From Streptomyces coelicoflavus (GTDB taxonomy: Bacteria; Actinomycetota; Actinomycetes; Streptomycetales; Streptomycetaceae): a stretch of DNA of 64,000 bases. Below, piece by piece: positions 1 through 7,839 of the stretch. The translations under genes and the position numbers were made by a program. The stretch covers positions 1 through 64,000 of the forward strand of contig NZ_BEWB01000006.1 of assembly GCF_003112555.1 (NCBI RefSeq), read 5' to 3'. The notes under the pieces were generated by a model, which did no database searches, was not told the origin of the DNA, and saw only the letters and a list, made by a program, of their open reading frames with translations. The stretch's first letter is position 1; each line of letters opens with the position of its first letter.

Positions 1-631
1 TGGCCGCAGTCCTGGCCACCGCCGACGCGGATGACGACGTGGAGTGGACGGTCTCGCTGGACTCCACCATCTGCCGGGCCCATCAGCACGCGGCTGGGGC
101 CGTGAAAAGGGGGCTGCGCGACGGTCGGAACCCGACGATCACGCACTCGGACGTTCTCGTGGCGGCCTGAGTACGAAGGTACATCTGGCCAGCGATAACC
201 GGGCACGGCCGTTGGCCCTCTACGTCACCGCTGGTCAGGCGGGTGATGCTCCGGCATTCGAGGCCGTCATGGCGAGAATCCGCGTCCCGCGACACGGACT
301 CGGCAGGCCCCGGACTCGACCGGAGACCGTCCTCGCGGACCGCGCCTATTCTTCCCGCGCGATCCGTAGCCATCTCCGACGGCGAGGCATCCGCGCCGTC
401 ATCCCGCAGCCTGCCGACCAGGTCGGACACCGCCTGCGGAGAGGGCGAGCCGGAGGCCGGCCACCAGGCTTCGACGCGGAGGCGTACAAGCAGCGCAACA
501 CCGTCGAACGGTGCATCAGCCGCTTGAAGCAGTGGCGTGGTCTGGCGATGCGCACGGACAAGCTTGCCCTGGCCTACGAGGCTGCTTTGCACTTGGCGGC
601 CATCCTGATCTGGTCCCGCTCGACGCGGTGA
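1..631 (+). mobile_element. IS5-family insertion sequence, 3' portion
   Basis: The first 631 bases encode the central and C-terminal parts of an IS5-family DDE transposase, so the window opens inside an insertion sequence. The left end and left terminal repeat lie outside. The right terminal repeat was not identified, because the transposase stop directly touches the stop of the opposing barstar-like gene at the TGATCA at 629-634. That leaves no normal non-coding IS end and suggests a recombined or decayed right boundary. Confidence 0.75.
3..631 (+). pseudogene. IS5-family transposase, 5' truncated by the window and split over two frames
   Basis: Two overlapping frames together give a typical IS5 transposase. 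The upstream frame (from position 3, stop at 168-170) carries the DSTICRAHQHAAGA segment holding the first catalytic Asp. The downstream frame, open from 44 to 631, carries GRSRGGLSTK, the VLADRAYSSR segment with the second Asp, and the RNTVERCISRLKQWRG block with the catalytic Glu. Homology changes frame by -1 near 98-110, around a run of A and G. Some IS5-group elements make their transposase by programmed -1 frameshifting, so this could be a working orfA/orfB pair. It could equally be a simple inactivating indel, and no canonical A-AAA-AAG heptamer is present. The C-terminus looks complete. The family call is firm; activity is unknown. Confidence 0.7.
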
Positions 632-961
632 TCAGAGCAGCTCGTGCACGACCAGACGCGACTGCCTCCCTGAAAAGACGCTTCGCAGGGCTCGAGCTTC
701 GCGGTTCCGGGCCGCGAAGACTCCTCGTTTGTCCACGTGCACGACCAGGACGTCATAGCTGTCGATGACCTCGGAGATGCCCCGCGTCTGGATGGTGTCC
801 CGCCAGGCTTCCGTGTTCCGGCCAAACCACTCCGGCAGTCCGCAAGGCTCAGCCACGGCGTCCCAGAAGTCATCGAGCGTCTCGATCGACCTACCCCGCA
901 GGTCAACCACCAGCTCCGACTCAATCCTCTTGGCCATCACGACAGAGTAATCGGCCCTCAT
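632..961 (-). CDS. barstar-like ribonuclease inhibitor family protein
   Basis: 109-residue cytoplasmic protein of the barstar family. Known members inhibit barnase-type ribonucleases and often serve as immunity proteins. The family signature is clear: the strand VVDLRG, then TLDDFWDAVAEP, then the GLPEWFGRN turn and the AWRDTI helix, ending in VVHELL. A GGAGGT sits 12 bases before the ATG at 961. A second in-frame ATG nine residues in (937) has no ribosome site. No RNase toxin gene is adjacent, so this is an orphan inhibitor here. Its stop codon touches the stop of the converging transposase, so its extreme C-terminus could have been reshaped by the IS. Confidence 0.75.
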   Translation of the reverse strand: MRADYSVVMAKRIESELVVDLRGRSIETLDDFWDAVAEPCGLPEWFGRNTEAWRDTIQTRGISEVIDSYDVLVVHVDKRGVFAARNREARALRSVFSGRQSRLVVHELL

Positions 962-992
962 CCAAGGCGTCAGACCTCCAAAGAGACAGGAC

Positions 993-1634
993 CTAGGCGA
1001 GTGAGGGGTTCGGGGGCCAGTCGACTCCGGAGTCCCGGAGCACGCGACTGTATTTCGCGTACCGGCGTCGCGCGATGACGAGGCCCGTCAGCCACAGTGC
1101 GGCGAAGAGCAGCCAGACGGCGCCGCACACCAGCAGCGACTGGGCACTGAAGCCGGTCTGAGAGAGGGGGATGAGCATGGCCACGAGGAGGACAAGGAGA
1201 GCGGTCAGCCCTCGGCGCCGGTGGGTGCGGCTGTAATCGACCATGATGCGGGCGTGCAGGAGATCGACCTCTTGCTGTACCTCGGGCAGTGGCCGCAACC
1301 GGCTGCCTCCGGGGCGCATGCCGGGCAGCGGTCCGCCCTCCGGCGCGGCGGGGTGGTGCTGCGCGCTCCACGCCGCTCGCTCCGGTGCATCCGGCAGCCG
1401 GCGGAAAGCGAAGTAGGGGTTCGGGCTCCCTGCGGGGGAGAGTGGGGACAGCCCGTTGTACCGGTACCCGTACTGCTCGGCGACGTAGGCGAAGGCGGCG
1501 AATCTGCGCCACGAGCGTTGGAGGTTGCGGGCCTCGTGCTGCTGCCTGCTCTGCGCGCCGTCCCTCAGCAGAGCTGCGAGCTGTGCCCTCAGCACCGCGG
1601 CCCTCCCGGGCCAGGGCATCGCGTGGAGGCGCAC
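993..1634 (-). CDS. two-helix membrane protein of unknown function (paralogue of 3845-4441)
   Basis: About 213 residues. A charged N-terminal half contains the motif FAAFAYVAEQYGYRY (residues 45-59). A PLPGMRPGG motif follows, then two membrane helices at about 142-158 and 165-187, and a short basic tail ending in VDWPPNPSLA. The whole layout is shared with the protein at 3845-4441, so the two are diverged paralogues. It is the last gene of a minus-strand run behind the type VII-like protein (2391-3740) and the unknown protein (1657-2394), starting 22 bases after the latter stops. The start is uncertain: GTG at 1634 or ATG at 1619, neither with a good ribosome site. Function unknown; the context suggests a membrane partner of the neighbouring secreted-type protein. 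Confidence 0.7.
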   Translation of the reverse strand: MRLHAMPWPGRAAVLRAQLAALLRDGAQSRQQHEARNLQRSWRRFAAFAYVAEQYGYRYNGLSPLSPAGSPNPYFAFRRLPDAPERAAWSAQHHPAAPEGGPLPGMRPGGSRLRPLPEVQQEVDLLHARIMVDYSRTHRRRGLTALLVLLVAMLIPLSQTGFSAQSLLVCGAVWLLFAALWLTGLVIARRRYAKYSRVLRDSGVDWPPNPSLA

Positions 1635-1656
1635 GGCGACATGAGGGGACGTGTGC

Positions 1657-2394
1657 TCATCCCGCGTCCTCGGGCGGCTCGCCGAATGCGAGGGTGCGGC
1701 CTATGTGTGCCAGGCGTGCGCTGTAGGAGTCCAGCAGGAACACGGACGGCGTGGAGATGGTGACGTACACGCAGTAGCTGTGGGGTGCGGGGACGATCAG
1801 CTGCAGGGCCGCCATCGGAAGGGGCGGTACGGCGATCCCGGCCTCGATGGGGGGCAGCCGCAGCGTGCGCAGGGACGTCGACATCACCCCTGGCCCGCAC
1901 GGAAGCTTCGTGGCGAGCACCATGTCCTGCGGACCCTGCAGGCCTTCGCCCGACGGGAGGCTGATCTCTTCCAGGCGCTCCTCGGCGACGTTGGAGAAGA
2001 ACTTCTTGGCGGTCGCCTGGTAAATGCCCTCAGCGGTGAAGAGGCGCTGAACGGGGCTGTGCCCGCTCGGGCGGACGGTGACCGCGAGCAGGCCCATGGA
2101 CAGGCGCTCACCGCCGTCCACCTCCTCGGTGCCGACGCACATGGCGGTGAGGAGCACGTTCTCCCTGGCGCTCAGCAGTGGCAGCTGGCGGCGAAGTCCC
2201 TCGCTGGCGGCGTCCTGTGCCTCCGTGTCCGCTCCTGGCAGCAGTTCCGCCATGGCCTCGCGCCAGCCGTCGGACTCCGTCGGCTCCGGAAGCCTGACGA
2301 ACTCGTCGGGCACGTCGTGGTGGAAGGCGTAGTGAAAGGGAGCGGTTGTGCTGCGCTCGACGTCTTCGGTCGGGCCGTGGGAGACCGCGCTCAT
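1657..2394 (-). CDS. hypothetical protein downstream of a type VII-like substrate
   Basis: 245-residue soluble-looking protein with no signal peptide or clear membrane helix and no family I can name. Its ATG overlaps the stop of the 449-residue protein by four bases, so the two are almost certainly translated together. In polymorphic secretion systems this position is often held by a dedicated chaperone or immunity protein, but nothing in the sequence (alternating strands, a SISTPS-like beta-rich C-terminal half) proves such a role. Treat the product as unknown, with co-expression as the only solid clue. Confidence 0.65.
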   Translation of the reverse strand: MSAVSHGPTEDVERSTTAPFHYAFHHDVPDEFVRLPEPTESDGWREAMAELLPGADTEAQDAASEGLRRQLPLLSARENVLLTAMCVGTEEVDGGERLSMGLLAVTVRPSGHSPVQRLFTAEGIYQATAKKFFSNVAEERLEEISLPSGEGLQGPQDMVLATKLPCGPGVMSTSLRTLRLPPIEAGIAVPPLPMAALQLIVPAPHSYCVYVTISTPSVFLLDSYSARLAHIGRTLAFGEPPEDAG

Positions 2395-3740
2395 GCGGCC
2401 GTACCCATCTGCGAGGGGTCGAGGTGCTTGGTGAAGGTGCTGCCCGAGGAGCTGAGGGCGGTCTGCGTGTCGAAGGTGGGAGACGTCGGCCCGGGTGCCA
2501 TGACCTCGCCCTCGTCGGTGGGCCCGAAGTAGTCCATGAACGGTCCGACGACCGGAATGTCACCGATCTTGAACTCGCCGTCCGTCCAACGTCCCTGGTC
2601 CCACGTGCCGTTGTGCATGTTGGAACCGATCGCCAGCGCGGCACCGGACCAGGTCGCCGCCTTGTCCACGGCAGTACCGGCGGCGACGAACGACCAGCCC
2701 TTGCCGGCCATGCCCAGCCCCCGTGCGGAGTTGGCGACGCCGCTGGGAAGTCCGCGCAGGCCGTTGAGGATGTTGCCGAACCGGACGTTGCCCAGAGCCT
2801 TCATGAAGCCGGAGGACAGCCGCAGCTCCCGGCCGGCGTTGACCAGGGCGCGGCCGGACTGGGCGAGCCGGGCTCCCGCCAGGCTGAGACCACCGGCGAA
2901 CACACCGACGGCGTCCCAGGCGATGGTCTCCCAGGTCACGTCGGCCCCGCCGGCCTTGGCGGCGAGGTGAAAGGCGAGCGCGAGCCCCGCGATGATGAAC
3001 GCGGCCACCCCGAGGCCGGAGAAGAAGATCGCCAGGACGCCGACGACCATGGCGATGTCCGCCAGGATGTCGCCGATCAGCTTCCAGAAGTTCGGGTCCG
3101 TGATGGTGTCCCAGGCGTCCGAGAGCAGGTCGCCCACCGCGTCCAGCGCCTCCTCGAACCAGCCCGGTTCGGGGGGCGCGTCGTCGGCGGCGCCCTTGAC
3201 CCGGCGTGTGATGTCCGCCGCGGCCTGCCCGTGCTCGCTCTGGAGCGTGTGCGCCCGGCTGCGGATCGCGGACAGTTCGCCGGTGGCGGTCTCCAGGGAC
3301 TTCTTCTTCGCCTTGGACTCCTTCTCGTGCTTCTTCTCGTCGTCGTCCGACAGCCCCGCGGTGGACGTAGGCAGCAGGTCCACCGCGTTCTGGGCGGAGT
3401 TGACCTTACGAGCCGCTTCCGCCGCCTCTTCCTCCAGCTTCCGTGCTCTGGACTGGAATCCGTCCAGCTGTGTTTCCCAGCTGCCGAGAGCCCGGTGAGC
3501 GGTGTCCAGTGATCCCAGGGCCTTCTTCAGATACGGGGGAACGGGGGAGTAGGTGTCCTGGAACGCAGTGGCGGCCTTGCCCGCCCATATGCCGTCCGCG
3601 GTTCCCATCTTGCTCAGCTCCGTCTGGGCCGTGTCACTGCCGCTGGTGACACGGCCCACCGCCTTCACCAGATCCCGGACAGCCTCAAGATCGCCGGGCG
3701 CTGGATCGAACCCCAGATTCGGGTATTTTTCGGAACTCAT
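2391..3740 (-). CDS. putative type VII secretion-associated protein with WXG-like N-terminus
   Basis: 449 residues. The N-terminus YPNLGFDPAPGD leads into a helical hairpin with a W-A-G turn at residues 52-54 and a long charged coiled coil (about 95-185). This resembles the putative type VII secretion signal domain of many actinobacterial proteins. A strongly hydrophobic stretch follows at about 222-260, long enough for a hairpin of two helices, then a Gly/Ala-rich region and a C-terminus with no recognisable toxin motif. A GGGGAG ribosome site lies eight bases before the ATG. It overlaps the next gene (1657-2394) by four bases and diverges from the membrane protein at 3845. An effector or surface protein exported by an ESX-like system is the best guess. 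No EccC or other ESX core gene lies in the window. Confidence 0.7.
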   Translation of the reverse strand: MSSEKYPNLGFDPAPGDLEAVRDLVKAVGRVTSGSDTAQTELSKMGTADGIWAGKAATAFQDTYSPVPPYLKKALGSLDTAHRALGSWETQLDGFQSRARKLEEEAAEAARKVNSAQNAVDLLPTSTAGLSDDDEKKHEKESKAKKKSLETATGELSAIRSRAHTLQSEHGQAAADITRRVKGAADDAPPEPGWFEEALDAVGDLLSDAWDTITDPNFWKLIGDILADIAMVVGVLAIFFSGLGVAAFIIAGLALAFHLAAKAGGADVTWETIAWDAVGVFAGGLSLAGARLAQSGRALVNAGRELRLSSGFMKALGNVRFGNILNGLRGLPSGVANSARGLGMAGKGWSFVAAGTAVDKAATWSGAALAIGSNMHNGTWDQGRWTDGEFKIGDIPVVGPFMDYFGPTDEGEVMAPGPTSPTFDTQTALSSSGSTFTKHLDPSQMGTAA

Positions 3741-3844
3741 CGGACTTCTCCCCGTGCTTTTGTGCTGCCTGAGCCGGTAAGTTACCAGCGGCGTCCGTGT
3801 GTCACGATGGGGCCGCCCCCGTACGAGCCGAGGAGGAGGCGGTC

Positions 3845-4441
3845 ATGGACGAACGGCATCTCCTGAACGAGCTGATGAAAGCTGTCACGGAGGAGGCGCG
3901 CGAGTTCACGGTAAGACCACATTTCCCCGGCCTGAAGAAGTTCGCGGCCTTCGCGTACGTCGCCGAGAGATTCGGGTATCGCTACGTCGGACACGCACCC
4001 GGAAACGCGGCCCTGAACAATCCGTTCTTTCTGTTCGTCCGCATGCCTGACGCTCGGGAACGGGCCGCCGCACTCCAGGCCGACCAGCAGCAGGCTTCGG
4101 GCAGGAGGCCGCTGCCAGGCATGCGGCCGGGGCTCGGTCTCACCCCGGTCCCGGAAGCACGGCCCCAGGTGGAACTGCTCTACTCGCAGATGGTGGTTGA
4201 CGCGAGCGGCCGGTACAACCCGCGCGTGCTGAGCAACATCCTCATTCTTCCCGTCGTCATGGCGATCTTCCTCATCTTTCCCGGATACACGGTGAGGAAC
4301 GTCCTCGTCGCGGTGGGTATCTGGCTCGCCTTCTTCGCGTTCTACCTCGTCGGTCTCGGCGTGACGCGGCGGCGGAGGCGTACGCATCTCAACCGGCTCG
4401 CCGCGGCAGGTGTGGAGTGGCCGCCGCGTATCGACGCGTGA
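3845..4441 (+). CDS. two-helix membrane protein of unknown function (paralogue of 993-1634)
   Basis: 198 residues. Carries FAAFAYVAERFGYRY (residues 33-47) and PLPGMRPG, then two C-terminal membrane helices and a basic cytoplasmic tail ending in VEWPPRIDA. All of these are shared with the protein at 993-1634. The ATG at 3845 follows a GAGGAGG site, so it is preferred over the in-frame upstream codon at 3797. It is transcribed away from the type VII-like gene across a gap of about 100 bases and converges with the WXG100-like gene, the two stops lying only four bases apart. Function unknown. Confidence 0.75.
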   Translation: MDERHLLNELMKAVTEEAREFTVRPHFPGLKKFAAFAYVAERFGYRYVGHAPGNAALNNPFFLFVRMPDARERAAALQADQQQASGRRPLPGMRPGLGLTPVPEARPQVELLYSQMVVDASGRYNPRVLSNILILPVVMAIFLIFPGYTVRNVLVAVGIWLAFFAFYLVGLGVTRRRRRTHLNRLAAAGVEWPPRIDA

Positions 4442-4445
4442 GCGG

Positions 4446-4751
4446 TCACTTCTTGGCTTTTGCCGCTGACTTCTTCAGTTCGTCGTAGAGCGCCTGGTCC
4501 ATCTTGAGGAACTCCTCGGACGCCTTGTTGGCGAACTTGGAGACACCCTTCGTCAGCTTGGACAACTGTCCGAAGCCGTAGTCCCAGGAGTCCGCGAAGA
4601 CGTCGCAGGCCGACTGGAGTTCGGAGTGGCCGACCTGGCTTGAGTCGGCCCGCTTCATTTCCTGCGATGCCTCTTTCATGCGGCCCCCGCTGTTCTCGAG
4701 GGTCTTCGCCATCTCCTTGACATCGTCGGAGAAAAACTTCAGGAAGGACAT
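4446..4751 (-). CDS. small WXG100-like helical protein
   Basis: 101 residues, almost entirely helical and charged, with a central turn F-A-D-S-W-D-Y-G (W56, G59) between two long helices and a Lys-rich tail. Size and helix-turn-helix layout match WXG100/EsxA-type proteins, though the turn is W-x-x-G rather than W-x-G. ATG at 4751 is preferred to the in-frame GTG at 4757 because GGAG lies nine bases upstream of it. The gene starts 22 bases after the stop of the secreted protein of copy 1 and is probably its operon partner. A similar protein follows copy 3 (22165-22497). Confidence 0.65.
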   Translation of the reverse strand: MSFLKFFSDDVKEMAKTLENSGGRMKEASQEMKRADSSQVGHSELQSACDVFADSWDYGFGQLSKLTKGVSKFANKASEEFLKMDQALYDELKKSAAKAKK

Positions 4752-4773
4752 GTGCACCTGCTCCGTGTTGTGT

Positions 4774-5823
4774 TCAGCGGTTGATCGACTGGATTTCCTG
4801 CACCGTGACCGCCTGGGCGTTCTCGAAGGTGCCGTCGGGCAGGTCGCCGCCCGTTCCTCCGGTGCCGGTCCAGGCGATGTCCCAGGTGATGGTGGCCTGG
4901 AGGTCGAAGGTGCCGTCTCCGGAGGAGCGGAGGTACCTGATGCCGCAGGGCGGCGTCTGGTCGGCCTTGCCCTTGGCGTAGGGCTCGCCGATGGAGCCGT
5001 CGTCGTCGAACGTGCACTCGCCGGAGGCCGGGTAGGTCTCGGCGTCCGGGGTGCCCGGCTCCAGCTTCAAGGACTTCGGCGTGGCGGTGGTCGTCGCCGC
5101 GATGTGCAGGCCACCTACATTCAGCTCGGCGGTGACGGAGACTTCCTTGAACGTCGTCCGGTCGAGCCAGGCCCAGGTCGGAAGATTGACCTTGGTGGCC
5201 GCAGGAGGCGCGAGGGTCACTTCGGTCGTCGGCAAGCTGACCCGGTTGTACGCGAGTTCGGCGAGGATCTGGGGAGTCACGGCGTTCTCGACGTCCGGGG
5301 CGTCGCCGTTCTCGACCCAGAAGGGCTCCTTGTCGCAGAGTTGCGCCTCAGGCTCCATCCAGCGGTCCTCGTCCCGGACCGCGACCCACCAGTTACCCTT
5401 GTCCGCCTCGTCGAGGTTGTAGTTCTCGTACTCGCCGTCCTTGTACTTGTCCCGGAACTTGCCGACGGAAGTCTTGGCGTAGCTGTGCTGGCCCGGTGTG
5501 TTGACCGTCTCGTCGTAGGTGTTCTCCACGTACTTCGAGAACTCCTGGGCGGAGCGGGGCTCGTACCAGCAGGCAGGCGGGGCCCAGTCACCGACCGGCT
5601 GCACCTTGCCGGTGCCGCCCCCGTCACCGCTCCCCCCGACGGCACCCCGGAATGTCACGCGGGACGTGAGACTGCCGCCGCGGCCATCACCACCGGTTTC
5701 GGTCTTCTGACCGTTCGACTCGCCGGGTGTGCCCCAGGCGAGTGCTGTACTCGGTGTCAGCGCGATGATTCCGGCAGCCGCACCAGTGGCAAGCAATCGA
5801 CGGCGCGTCTTCACTGAACGCAC
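4774..5823 (-). CDS. secreted protein of the three-copy lipoprotein/secreted pair, copy 1
   Basis: 349-residue exported protein with a signal peptide (basic KTRRRLL, hydrophobic core, cleavage after ALA at about residue 29). A low-complexity Gly-rich linker follows, then a conserved domain starting at CWYEP (85-89). Motifs shared with the copies at 18332-19375 and 22737-23852 include KVNLPTWxWLD, PGTPDAETYPASG, the DGSIG..PY..GKAD block, TPPCGIRYLRSS, and a nearly invariant end VQEIQSINR. Several conserved cysteines suggest disulphides. The GTG start lies inside the end of the upstream lipoprotein gene, overlapping by 13 bases, so the two are translationally coupled. No enzymatic motif is recognisable. 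Function unknown; likely an extracellular or wall-associated partner of the lipoprotein. Confidence 0.8.
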   Translation of the reverse strand: MRSVKTRRRLLATGAAAGIIALTPSTALAWGTPGESNGQKTETGGDGRGGSLTSRVTFRGAVGGSGDGGGTGKVQPVGDWAPPACWYEPRSAQEFSKYVENTYDETVNTPGQHSYAKTSVGKFRDKYKDGEYENYNLDEADKGNWWVAVRDEDRWMEPEAQLCDKEPFWVENGDAPDVENAVTPQILAELAYNRVSLPTTEVTLAPPAATKVNLPTWAWLDRTTFKEVSVTAELNVGGLHIAATTTATPKSLKLEPGTPDAETYPASGECTFDDDGSIGEPYAKGKADQTPPCGIRYLRSSGDGTFDLQATITWDIAWTGTGGTGGDLPDGTFENAQAVTVQEIQSINR

Positions 5824-6464
5824 TTCTTGTTCCCCCGCTCCGATTCAAGCTTCGTCGTCTGCCAGACGCCCTTGGAGTTCTTCTCCAGGCGGGTGCTGTA
5901 CAAGACGTAGGACTGGTCGGTGGCGGGAACCTTGTCGACCTTCTGCGTCTTCCTGTTCTTGTTGTAGGCCTTGCTCTCGTCGGCGCAGTACGAGACGCCG
6001 GCCGTCTTCTTGTCGAACACGCTGATGTCCGGGGCGTAATAGCGCACAGCTCCCGAGTACGTGAGTCCCGCGTCGACGATGCCCTTCACCCAGTCCTGGC
6101 TGCCGGCGAGTGCCGTACCTGTCTGGTAAAAGCTCAACGGTGCTGATTCCGGGTCGCCCTGGGTGATCGCGTACGTGACCGCGGTCTGTGCGTGCCCTGC
6201 GTCGGCCAGGACGGCATCCTCCGTGTCGTCTCCGGTCTTCCAGCCCTCGAACGTTTCGGTGACGTCGTCCGGAAGCTTCATCGTTGGCCGTTCGGCGGTG
6301 TCGTCCGAAGCGTCGGGGGAGTCCGACGACGCCGGTGCGGACACATCGGCCCCCGCGATCTTGTCGTTGTCGCTGGACTTGTCGTCCCCGCCCCCGCAGG
6401 CCGTCAGCAGCAGAGCTGCTGAGGCGGCGAGCGCGGCAGCAACGGGCAAAGAGCGGCGCTTCAC
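5811..6464 (-). CDS. lipoprotein of the three-copy lipoprotein/secreted pair, copy 1
   Basis: 217 residues with a lipoprotein signal (MKRR start, hydrophobic core, lipobox LTAC with Cys23), so it should be anchored to the outer face of the membrane. After an acidic Ser/Asp linker comes a domain shared with the lipoproteins at 17664-18335 and 23840-24505: RPxxxLPDDV, FY....A...., tG..RYY, a Cys-containing CADESKAYNK block, KT.K, and VWQT near a second conserved Cys at the end. The GTG start has GGGGAG six bases upstream. It heads a minus-strand operon with the secreted protein and the WXG100-like gene. It diverges from the membrane-protein gene at 6606, so a shared promoter region lies at 6465-6605. 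Confidence 0.8.
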   Translation of the reverse strand: MKRRSLPVAAALAASAALLLTACGGGDDKSSDNDKIAGADVSAPASSDSPDASDDTAERPTMKLPDDVTETFEGWKTGDDTEDAVLADAGHAQTAVTYAITQGDPESAPLSFYQTGTALAGSQDWVKGIVDAGLTYSGAVRYYAPDISVFDKKTAGVSYCADESKAYNKNRKTQKVDKVPATDQSYVLYSTRLEKNSKGVWQTTKLESERGNKKCVQ

Positions 6465-6605
6465 AGTGGACTCCCCGTGAGACAGATGAGCGGTCGAGGC
6501 TACTGACGGTATCTGCGCGCTTCCCGGTTTCGCCAGAGTGAACTGCTTCGGGTGCCGCTACGGTGCTCTGGACACCCGAGGGGCTAGTGAGGGGCGAGGA
6601 AACAC

Positions 6606-7238
6606 GTGGCGGATGTCATATCCCGGAGCAGGGCGGCCCGTTCCGACATGGTGCGGTGGCTGGCGTTCAGCCTGGTGTGCGCCGGTGGTTCGCTGGGGCT
6701 GTCCTGGCTGGGCCCCGTCGTTCCGCTTCCGTCCGCGGTGCGTGGGGTGGGGGGACTGTTCGCCGTTTTCCTCCTTCCCCTGGCGTCGCTCCTCGTCCCG
6801 GTGCTCCTGCTGCGCCGCGTGCCGCGCAAGCAGCGGAAGGTGGCCTGGCAGCTGATCGTGCCGCCGATCGCCGGGGTGGCCCTGGGATTTCTCGGCACGG
6901 TCGCCGGGGAAGCGGCGGCCCTCGCGGACCGGGGTGTGTCGGCCGACGCGGTGGTCGTGAGCGCGGACCACAGCAGTACCAACCACTGCGAACTGCGCAC
7001 CGTCGACGGACAGGACATTTCGCCCTCGCTCTCGGAAAGCGACGGCTGCCGGGACGCGACGGCCAAGGGCGACGAGGTGCGCGTGCGGTACGACCCGGAA
7101 GGCATCGCGAGCCCCGACGACGGGCGTACCAGCTCCTACGGAGTGCTCCTGGCGACGCTCTTCGGGGCGGCCGTCGTGATGGGCACGTGGGGTGGCGTGC
7201 GCCAGAGCAGGTGGGATCGGGCGTACGGCGATGCCTGA
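6606..7238 (+). CDS. membrane protein of unknown function
   Basis: 210 residues with about four hydrophobic helices: three in the first half (around residues 16-36, 46-68, 82-102) and one near 172-192. Between helices three and four is an exported-looking loop containing two Cys and a HSSTNHCELRTVDG segment. A GAGG lies upstream of the GTG start. The next gene overlaps it by eight bases, so they form a two-gene unit. No family recognised. Confidence 0.65.
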   Translation: MADVISRSRAARSDMVRWLAFSLVCAGGSLGLSWLGPVVPLPSAVRGVGGLFAVFLLPLASLLVPVLLLRRVPRKQRKVAWQLIVPPIAGVALGFLGTVAGEAAALADRGVSADAVVVSADHSSTNHCELRTVDGQDISPSLSESDGCRDATAKGDEVRVRYDPEGIASPDDGRTSSYGVLLATLFGAAVVMGTWGGVRQSRWDRAYGDA

Positions 7239-7815
7239 GCGGCCGACGGCCGGGGCGTCGGAGGGCAACGCTCGGTTCCGGGTGCGGGACGGCGTCGGAT
7301 TCATGCTGTTCGTCGTGGTGGGAGCGGCGGTGCTCGTCGGCCTGTTCGGAGGGTCGCGGTGGGCCGCACGCGAGAGTGCACCCGTGCTGTACGAGCTGCC
7401 CGGAGGGTCCTGGGGCGTAGGGGGCGCTCTGGGGCTGGTCACGCTCCTCGGGTGGGGTGGTGCCGTGTCGGGGAGGCTCGGGAGCCCTGCCGCGAACGGC
7501 GCCGGGAAGGCGTCCGGCGCCATCCCGTGCCGAGTTGCCCGCGGGGCGTGCTGCGCGGCTGCCCTCGCGCCGGTCTTCTTCCTGCTCAGCGGACTGCGGG
7601 GCAGGAACTGCCGGTCGTACGAGGAGGGTTGTGCGTACGTCCCCGGCACCGGCCCCGCGCTCCTCGTGTACGTCGGTTGCGTGGCCGTCGTGGGATGGCT
7701 CACCTACCGCCGTCGCCGCGCCGTGCTCGAGGAGCGCCGCGTGCGGGAGCGTGCACGCCTGCGGAAGCTGCGCAGGAGAGGCAAGGGGAAGAGCCGCGCC
7801 GCCCGACAGCGGTAG
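7231..7815 (+). CDS. small multi-pass membrane protein of unknown function
   Basis: 194 residues from the ATG at 7231, which sits inside the end of the preceding gene (eight-base overlap). Four or so hydrophobic stretches are visible, a Cys pair lies in the NCRSYEEGCAY loop, and the tail is extremely basic (RRRGKGKSRAARQR), which should stay cytoplasmic. Co-translated with the membrane protein before it. It converges with the gene ending at 7840. Function unknown. Confidence 0.6.
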   Translation: MPERPTAGASEGNARFRVRDGVGFMLFVVVGAAVLVGLFGGSRWAARESAPVLYELPGGSWGVGGALGLVTLLGWGGAVSGRLGSPAANGAGKASGAIPCRVARGACCAAALAPVFFLLSGLRGRNCRSYEEGCAYVPGTGPALLVYVGCVAVVGWLTYRRRRAVLEERRVRERARLRKLRRRGKGKSRAARQR

Positions 7816-7839
7816 GCGGCAGCACGCCTCGCCCGGCCC

